DNA from: UBA1783 sp964449115
GTDB lineage: Bacteria; Bacillota_I; Bacilli_A; Erysipelotrichales; Erysipelotrichaceae
Length of the DNA: 7,834 bases
Direction: 5' to 3'
NCBI GenBank assembly: GCA_964449115.1
Contig: CAYUXW010000048.1
Span: 1-7,834 of the forward strand
Shown in pieces: positions 1-3,975 of the stretch. The notes under the pieces were generated by a model. That model made no database searches, was not told where the DNA came from, and worked only from the letters and a program-made list of their open reading frames with translations. The position numbers were made by a program, and so were the translations under genes. Position 1 is the stretch's first letter, and each line of letters opens with the position of its first letter.

Positions 1-6
1 CCTCCT
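1..6 (-). promoter_or_regulatory. Shine-Dalgarno of rplT (gene lies off the left edge)
   Basis: Read on the minus strand, the rpmI stop codon TAG runs straight into a full AGGAGG ribosome binding site, with which it overlaps. The order infC-rpmI-rplT is nearly universal in bacteria, so the next gene is expected to be rplT (ribosomal protein L20), the presumed regulator of this operon. None of its coding sequence is inside the window. Confidence 0.7.
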
Positions 7-199
7 ACTTTTGAATTAGTAACTTAATGCGTTTATAATCGCTTTTAGAAACTAATGCAGCCTTTCTTAACTGTCTTTTTTGTTTTTGTGATTTTCTAGG
101 CGCTAAATGAGATGTATACGCACGGCCTCTTTTTAGCTTACCAGTACCTGTAACTTTAACTCTTTTAGCTAAGCCTCTTTTTGTTTTCATTTTTGGCAT
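5..199 (-). CDS. rpmI: 50S ribosomal protein L35
   Basis: Encodes a 64-residue, very basic protein of the large ribosomal subunit. The N-terminus MPKMKTKRGLAKR, the central KLKRGRAYTSHLAPRKS segment and the Lys/Arg-rich tail are characteristic of bL35, and the length is typical of the family. The ATG start is preceded by an AAAGGA Shine-Dalgarno (211-216) that sits just upstream of the infC stop, an 11-base spacer. It is the second gene of the infC-rpmI-rplT operon: the gap to infC is 19 bases, and its stop codon overlaps the ribosome binding site of the next gene, so translation of the three is probably coupled. No separate promoter is visible, so expression should follow the infC leader. 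The protein is intact and nothing is unusual about it. Confidence 0.97.
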   Translation of the reverse strand: MPKMKTKRGLAKRVKVTGTGKLKRGRAYTSHLAPRKSQKQKRQLRKAALVSKSDYKRIKLLIQK

Positions 200-218
200 A
201 ATCTAATTTTTCCTTTCA

Positions 219-746
219 CTATTTTTTAATTGGCGTTAATGTACAAGACATTGTATTGCCTTCCAGTTTAGGTTTTCTATCAACACTACTTACTTCACTT
301 AATTCAGTAATGAAGTCTTCCATAACTTTTTTACCAACATCTTGTCGAGTCATCATTCTTCCTCTAAAACGCATATCAACTTTAACTCTGTTACCATCTT
401 CAAGCCAGCCTTTTGCCTGCCTGACCTTGGTATTGAAATCATTAGTATCAATGACCGGAGACAGTCTTACTCCTTTTACTTCAGTAACATGTTGATTTCT
501 TTTTGCTTCTTTAGCTTTCTTTTGTTGTTCAAAGCGGTATTTACCATAGTCCATAATTCTGCACACTGGTGGTTTAGCTTTTTCTGCAACGCACACTAAA
601 TCTAATTCGTAATCATAGGCCGTATTCAAGGCTTGACTACGAGACATAACTCCTAATGATTCGCCTTCAGGAGCAATAACTAATACTTCTCTAAAACGGA
701 TGCTCTCATTGACTAAATCGCCTGGCACATTCTTCCTACTTATAAT
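219..746 (-). CDS. infC: Translation initiation factor IF-3, with probable AUU start codon
   Basis: IF-3 binds the 30S subunit, prevents premature joining of 50S and checks start codon-anticodon pairing. The N-domain (LVNESIRFREVLVI and KPPVCRIMDYGKYRFEQQKK) leads through a lysine-rich linker into the C-domain (VKGVRLSPVIDTNDFNTK, RVKVDMRFRGR, and a final LTPIKK). The frame opens at GTG 750-752, but that GTG lies inside the Shine-Dalgarno AAAGAGGTG (750-758), so it cannot be the start. An ATT codon at 744-746 follows the GAGG core by 5 bases and gives a protein beginning M-I-S-R, as in Bacillus IF-3 (MISK...), of 175 residues. AUU starts on infC are known, for example in E. coli, and let IF-3 repress its own translation. 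Alternatives are ATA (741-743) or an in-frame GTG at 726-728, preceded by AGGA. Identity is certain; the exact start is inferred. Confidence 0.95.
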   Translation of the reverse strand: MISRKNVPGDLVNESIRFREVLVIAPEGESLGVMSRSQALNTAYDYELDLVCVAEKAKPPVCRIMDYGKYRFEQQKKAKEAKRNQHVTEVKGVRLSPVIDTNDFNTKVRQAKGWLEDGNRVKVDMRFRGRMMTRQDVGKKVMEDFITELSEVSSVDRKPKLEGNTMSCTLTPIKK

Positions 747-749
747 TAA

Positions 750-758
750 CACCTCTTT
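750..758 (-). promoter_or_regulatory. infC ribosome binding site that decides the start
   Basis: Minus-strand AAAGAGGTG is a strong match to the 16S anti-Shine-Dalgarno. It contains the first possible GTG of the infC frame, which rules that codon out, and it places ATT 744-746 at 5 bases and ATA 741-743 at 8 bases from the GAGG core. Confidence 0.75.
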
Positions 759-764
759 CTTCTA

Positions 765-791
765 TAAAAGAAAAGTGGGTTTGCACCCACT
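765..791 (-). terminator. Intrinsic terminator/attenuator in the infC leader
   Basis: On the minus strand AGTGGGT (785-791 complement) pairs with ACCCACT (774-780 complement) around a GCAA tetraloop. The stem has 7 perfect base pairs and is followed at once by TTTTCTTTT. This is a complete rho-independent terminator placed inside the leader, before the infC start, so it must be conditional. In Bacillus subtilis, L20 binding to the infC leader causes premature termination, and the same logic is inferred here. Confidence 0.85.
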
Positions 792-884
792 AAAATCAAT
801 CTAATTAATTGACAGTAGCTGTTTACCTATACCCGTTGGATATCAGGTGAGAAGGGGTGCTTCTTCTTTCCACAATTCTTTACC
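792..884 (-). promoter_or_regulatory. L20-type (infC operon) autoregulatory leader RNA
   Basis: The leader between promoter and terminator folds into clear successive hairpins when read on the minus strand. The first is AGAAG-CACCC-CTTCT (850-864). The second runs from ACCT to AGGT (825-848), with 4 pairs, a bulged G, then 6 pairs (ATATCC/GGGTAT, one G-T) closed by a three-base loop. The third is a short ACAG-CTA-CTGT (812-822). Position, the GCACCCCTTCTCACCTG sequence and the downstream terminator match the L20 leader family found before infC-rpmI-rplT in low-GC Gram-positives. Ribosomal protein L20 is expected to bind and favour termination when it is in excess over rRNA. The family assignment comes from memory of the motif, not from a covariance search. 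Confidence 0.75.
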
Positions 885-890
885 ATAATT

Positions 891-919
891 ATATTACCAA
901 ACTAATAAAATAATGTCAA
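891..919 (-). promoter_or_regulatory. Sigma-A promoter of infC-rpmI-rplT
   Basis: The minus strand shows a perfect TTGACA -35 (914-919) and a TAATAT -10 (891-896) separated by exactly 17 bases. The predicted RNA start is near 884, giving a leader of about 138 bases before the ATT start. The -35 box begins 15 bases after the stop codon of the preceding small gene, so the operon is transcribed independently of it. Confidence 0.85.
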
Positions 920-933
920 CCTAAATTATTTTG

Positions 934-1230
934 TCAGCCTTGTCTTTTTATTTCAGATTTTATTTTATTTTCCTTACAAAACTGCTCTAATTTCTTAGCG
1001 CCTTCTACACCACAGAATTTTTCTTTAAAATCTTTAACTTTAACCAGGTTAAACAATTTTCTAGTATTTTCTTCATCAAAAAATATAATTATAGTCTCAA
1101 CTTTATTACTGTTTTCCTTCATTAGTTCAGCAGTTATAGTAAGGGTATTATTATAAATTTCTCCATCCGCAAAGGCATTTTGCCCAGCTCCATAATAACG
1201 ACATAACACAAATTTTTGATTAATAAGCAT
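934..1230 (-). CDS. Small protein of unknown function (98 aa)
   Basis: I do not recognise this protein. It is intact, with an ATG start preceded at 8 bases by GGGGTG (1239-1244, pairing with the anti-Shine-Dalgarno through one G-U) and a TGA stop. The N-terminal half (residues 1-60) looks beta-rich, with hydrophobic strands such as FVLCRYY and VETIIIFF. The C-terminal third is lysine/glutamate-rich and probably helical. It has cysteines at 10, 73 and 85, no signal peptide and no membrane segment, so it should be cytosolic. It lies between leuS and infC on the same strand; the 93-base gap to leuS lacks a clear terminator, so it may be cotranscribed with leuS or use a weak promoter of its own. 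The good ribosome binding site and lack of overlap with another gene support a real gene. Confidence 0.75.
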   Translation of the reverse strand: MLINQKFVLCRYYGAGQNAFADGEIYNNTLTITAELMKENSNKVETIIIFFDEENTRKLFNLVKVKDFKEKFCGVEGAKKLEQFCKENKIKSEIKRQG

Positions 1231-1263
1231 AATAACAACACCCCAATTTTTCTAATTTTTTAA

Positions 1264-1292
1264 AGTTTACTACAACTTATCAGTCATTGCAA
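1264..1292 (-). promoter_or_regulatory. Possible weak promoter for the 98-aa gene
   Basis: In the gap after leuS the minus strand carries TTGCAA (1287-1292) and TAAACT (1264-1269) with a 17-base spacer. Each box matches the sigma-A consensus at only four of six bases. In DNA this AT-rich such a match is expected by chance fairly often, so this is tentative. Confidence 0.25.
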
Positions 1293-1323
1293 TATGTTTT
1301 AATCAAGTTATCAATTTCACAAT

Positions 1324-3726
1324 TTAGTTGGCTACTATGTTGATTAATTTGTTAGGAATATAGATGATTTTTCTAATTGTTTTTCCTTCAGTCTGGGCAA
1401 TTACATTAGGTAATTCTAATGCCATGGCTTTAACCGTTTCTTCATCAGAGTCAAAAACTACATTTACCCTACCTCTTAATTTACCATTAACCTGTACTAC
1501 AACTTCTACTTCATCAACAACAAGTTTTGATTCATCATATTTTGGCCATGGTTCATAGGCAAGAGTTTCTTTTCCAGTATAATACTGATACATTTCTTCA
1601 CAGACATGAGGAGTAATTGGACTTAGAATCTTAATAAAATCAATAATCATATCTTTATTAACTTTTTCAGCCTTATAGCACTCATTGATGAAAATCATCA
1701 TTTGAGAAATACCAGTGTTAAAATTTAATGAATCAATATCTTCACTAACCTTTTTTACGGTGAAGTTAAAGACATAATCCAACTCAGGAGTTGGCTCATC
1801 AACAATTTTTCCTGGTGTTTCCATAATTAGACGCCAAACTCTTTCAATCCATCTTCTTGAGCCTTCAACCCCTTGCTCACTCCAAGGTTTTGAAGCTTCC
1901 AATGGTCCCATAAACATTTCATAAAGTCTTAATGTGTCAGCGCCATATAATCTAACAATATCATTAGGATCGACAATATATTCCGGATAACGTTTACCCA
2001 TCTTAATACCATTGGCTCCTAAAATCATTCCCTGATGAATCAACTTTTTAAATGGTTCTTTTACAGGGACAATACCTTTATCATATAGGTAATTGTTCCA
2101 CATTCTTGAATACAGCAAGTGACCTACAGCATGCTCTGGTCCTCCTACATATAAATCAACCGGCATCCAGTGTTTTAATAGGACAGGATCAGCAATAGCT
2201 TTTTCATTGTGGGGATCAATATATCTCAAGAAATACCAACTGCTTCCCGCACTGCCAGGCATAGTTGAAGTTTCTCTTTTTCCCTTTTGACCATTAACTG
2301 TTATATTCACCCAATCTTCAGCTCTGTCCAAAGGTGCTGCTCCACCTTTATTAGGCGAATAGTCATCCAGTATTGGCAGTATCAAAGGCAACTGTTCTTC
2401 AGATAGAGAAATCATATTCCCATCTTCTAAATGAACTATTGGAATTGGTTCACCCCAATATCTTTGTCTGGCAAAAATCCATTCCCTCAAGCGGTAATTA
2501 ACCTGAGCACTTCCAAGACCATTGTCTTCCAACCACTTGTTCATCGTATTGATGGCATCTTCCTTATTCATACCATTGATAAAATCAGAATTGATATGAA
2601 TGCCGTCTCCTACATAGGCTTCAACACTTACATCTCCACCTTCCAATACCGGAATGATTTCCAGATTAAACTTTTTAGCAAACTTATAGTCTCTTTCATC
2701 ATGAGCAGGAACAGCCATTATCGCGCCAGTACCATAGCTAGCTAAAACATAGTCACTGATCCAGATTGGAATCTTCTTTTGATTTACTGGATTTACAGCA
2801 TAAGCCCCAGTAAAAACTCCTGTTTTGTCTTTACTTAAATCTGTTCTTTCAATCTCAGATTTAGTAGCACAGATTTTTTTATATTCTTCTACTTCCTTTT
2901 TCTGCTCTGCACTGGCAATCCTATCAACTAAAGCATGCTCAGGAGCCAAAACACAGTATGTAGCTCCAAATAAAGTATCACTTCTTGTAGTAAAGACACT
3001 AAACTTTTCATCAGTATCTGCAACTTTAAAATCAACCTGAGCTCCATATGATTTGCCAATCCAGTTTCTTTGAATTTCTTTAGTTGATTCAGGCCAATCG
3101 ATTTCTTCCAAGCCTTCAAGCAATCTATCAGCATATTTAACAATATCGATTACCCATTGTTTCATATTTTTTCTAACTACCGGATAGCCGCCACGTTCAC
3201 TTTTTCCATCAATAACTTCATCATTACTTAAAACACAGCCCAGCTCTTCACACCAGTTAACTGGCATATCTATATACTTGGCTAATCCATCATCAAATAA
3301 CAGCTTGAAGATATATTGTGTCCATTTATAGTATGAAGCATCACAGGTAGAAATCATTCTATCCCAGTCATAGGAAAAACCTAGATTTTTTAGCTGATGA
3401 GTAAAAAATTCGATATTTTCTTTAGTAAAAATATCAGGATGATTTCCTGTACTGATAGCATATTGTTCCGCAGGTAAACCAAACGAGTCAAACCCCATAG
3501 GATGTAAAACATTATAGCCTTCCATTCTTTTCTTTCTGGAAACAATGTCAGTAGCTGTATAGCCTTCCGGATGACCGACATGTAAACCCTGACCACTTGG
3601 ATAAGGAAACATATCTAAAGCATAAAACTTAGGTTTAGAAAAATCATAGACATCGGTTTTAAATGTCTTGTTTTCTTCCCAATACTTTTTCCATTTTGCT
3701 TCTGTAATTTCGTGATTATAACTCAT
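1324..3726 (-). CDS. leuS: Leucyl-tRNA synthetase
   Basis: Class I aminoacyl-tRNA synthetase charging tRNA-Leu, 800 residues, the usual bacterial length. In order: the HIGH-type signature HVGH at 49-52 within DMFPYPSGQGLHVGH; the CP1 editing domain with the threonine-rich loop TTRSDTLFGATY at 246-257 and MAVPAHDERD at 337-346; the catalytic segments GSAGSSWYFLRYIDP (491-505) and YVGGPEHAVGHLL (526-538); the KMSKS-type loop; then the anticodon-binding helical domain and a C-terminal domain ending near VQVNGKLRG. The ATG start follows AAGGAG (3734-3739) by 7 bases. Two signatures deviate from the common forms: the KMSKS loop reads KMGKR (575-579), keeping both lysines, and the editing loop has RSD where RPD is usual. 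Neither suggests loss of function. Expression is controlled by the T-box leader directly upstream. Confidence 0.97.
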   Translation of the reverse strand: MSYNHEITEAKWKKYWEENKTFKTDVYDFSKPKFYALDMFPYPSGQGLHVGHPEGYTATDIVSRKKRMEGYNVLHPMGFDSFGLPAEQYAISTGNHPDIFTKENIEFFTHQLKNLGFSYDWDRMISTCDASYYKWTQYIFKLLFDDGLAKYIDMPVNWCEELGCVLSNDEVIDGKSERGGYPVVRKNMKQWVIDIVKYADRLLEGLEEIDWPESTKEIQRNWIGKSYGAQVDFKVADTDEKFSVFTTRSDTLFGATYCVLAPEHALVDRIASAEQKKEVEEYKKICATKSEIERTDLSKDKTGVFTGAYAVNPVNQKKIPIWISDYVLASYGTGAIMAVPAHDERDYKFAKKFNLEIIPVLEGGDVSVEAYVGDGIHINSDFINGMNKEDAINTMNKWLEDNGLGSAQVNYRLREWIFARQRYWGEPIPIVHLEDGNMISLSEEQLPLILPILDDYSPNKGGAAPLDRAEDWVNITVNGQKGKRETSTMPGSAGSSWYFLRYIDPHNEKAIADPVLLKHWMPVDLYVGGPEHAVGHLLYSRMWNNYLYDKGIVPVKEPFKKLIHQGMILGANGIKMGKRYPEYIVDPNDIVRLYGADTLRLYEMFMGPLEASKPWSEQGVEGSRRWIERVWRLIMETPGKIVDEPTPELDYVFNFTVKKVSEDIDSLNFNTGISQMMIFINECYKAEKVNKDMIIDFIKILSPITPHVCEEMYQYYTGKETLAYEPWPKYDESKLVVDEVEVVVQVNGKLRGRVNVVFDSDEETVKAMALELPNVIAQTEGKTIRKIIYIPNKLINIVAN

Positions 3727-3746
3727 ATAAATTCTCCTTCTTTAAG

Positions 3747-3794
3747 AAAAATAAAAGGTGCTACTCTAAGGACCCTTGCGGGCGGTACCACCTT
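3747..3794 (-). terminator. Conditional terminator of the leuS T-box leader
   Basis: On the minus strand AAGGTGGTAC (3785-3794) pairs with GTAGCACCTT (3755-3764) at nine of ten positions, enclosing a small CCC-GCAA-GGG hairpin (3773-3782). The run TTTTATTTTT follows. The 5' arm is the T-box sequence itself, so the terminator and the tRNA-stabilised antiterminator exclude each other. It may also end readthrough transcripts coming from the upstream helicase gene, which shows no terminator of its own. Confidence 0.9.
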
Positions 3795-3938
3795 AGTTGA
3801 CCTATTTTGTCCACTTTAAATGACTTTAACGCAGTCATACGTCAGCTCATAGGGTGAGTTCAGTTAACTGCCTGCTGATTTCCATCAACCATCAGCTTTC
3901 TATCAAGTCCAGTTTTTCCTACTATTCCTACTCAACAC
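3747..3938 (-). promoter_or_regulatory. T-box leader, leucine-specific, controlling leuS
   Basis: A full T-box riboswitch read on the minus strand. The T-box sequence AAGGTGGTACCGCC lies at 3781-3794; its UGGU bulge predicts pairing with an ACCA 3' end, agreeing with a tRNA with discriminator A, as in tRNA-Leu. In stem I the specifier codon CTC (complement of 3856-3858) occurs in the typical context GAA-CTC-ACC, and CUC encodes leucine, matching the gene it precedes. Uncharged tRNA-Leu is expected to stabilise the antiterminator and allow leuS transcription, while charged tRNA permits termination at the hairpin just before the gene. Confidence 0.95.
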
Positions 3939-3945
3939 TGCCTAT

Positions 3946-3974
3946 ATTTTAGTAATTGTAAGACTAAATGTCAA
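3946..3974 (-). promoter_or_regulatory. Sigma-A promoter of leuS
   Basis: Perfect TTGACA -35 (3969-3974) and TAAAAT -10 (3946-3951, five of six) with a 17-base spacer on the minus strand. The -35 box starts one base after the TAG stop of the helicase gene. The predicted start near 3938 gives a leader of about 210 bases containing the T-box. Confidence 0.85.
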
Positions 3975-3975
3975 A

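Noticed and set aside
256..599. Plus-strand open frames of 79 and 85 codons across infC
   Set aside because: They are antisense shadows of the conserved IF-3 gene, with Ser/Phe/Leu-rich low-complexity translations and no ribosome binding site.
750..752. GTG as the start codon of infC
   Set aside because: It lies within the Shine-Dalgarno AAAGAGGTG and leaves no ribosome binding site upstream; ATT at 744-746 has proper spacing and the expected N-terminus.
1231..1323. Terminator of leuS
   Set aside because: No stem followed by a T-run is visible on the minus strand in this gap, so leuS may read into the small gene.
2431..3143. Open frames of 71-104 codons overlapping leuS on both strands
   Set aside because: All fall inside the well-conserved LeuRS reading frame and show no family motif.
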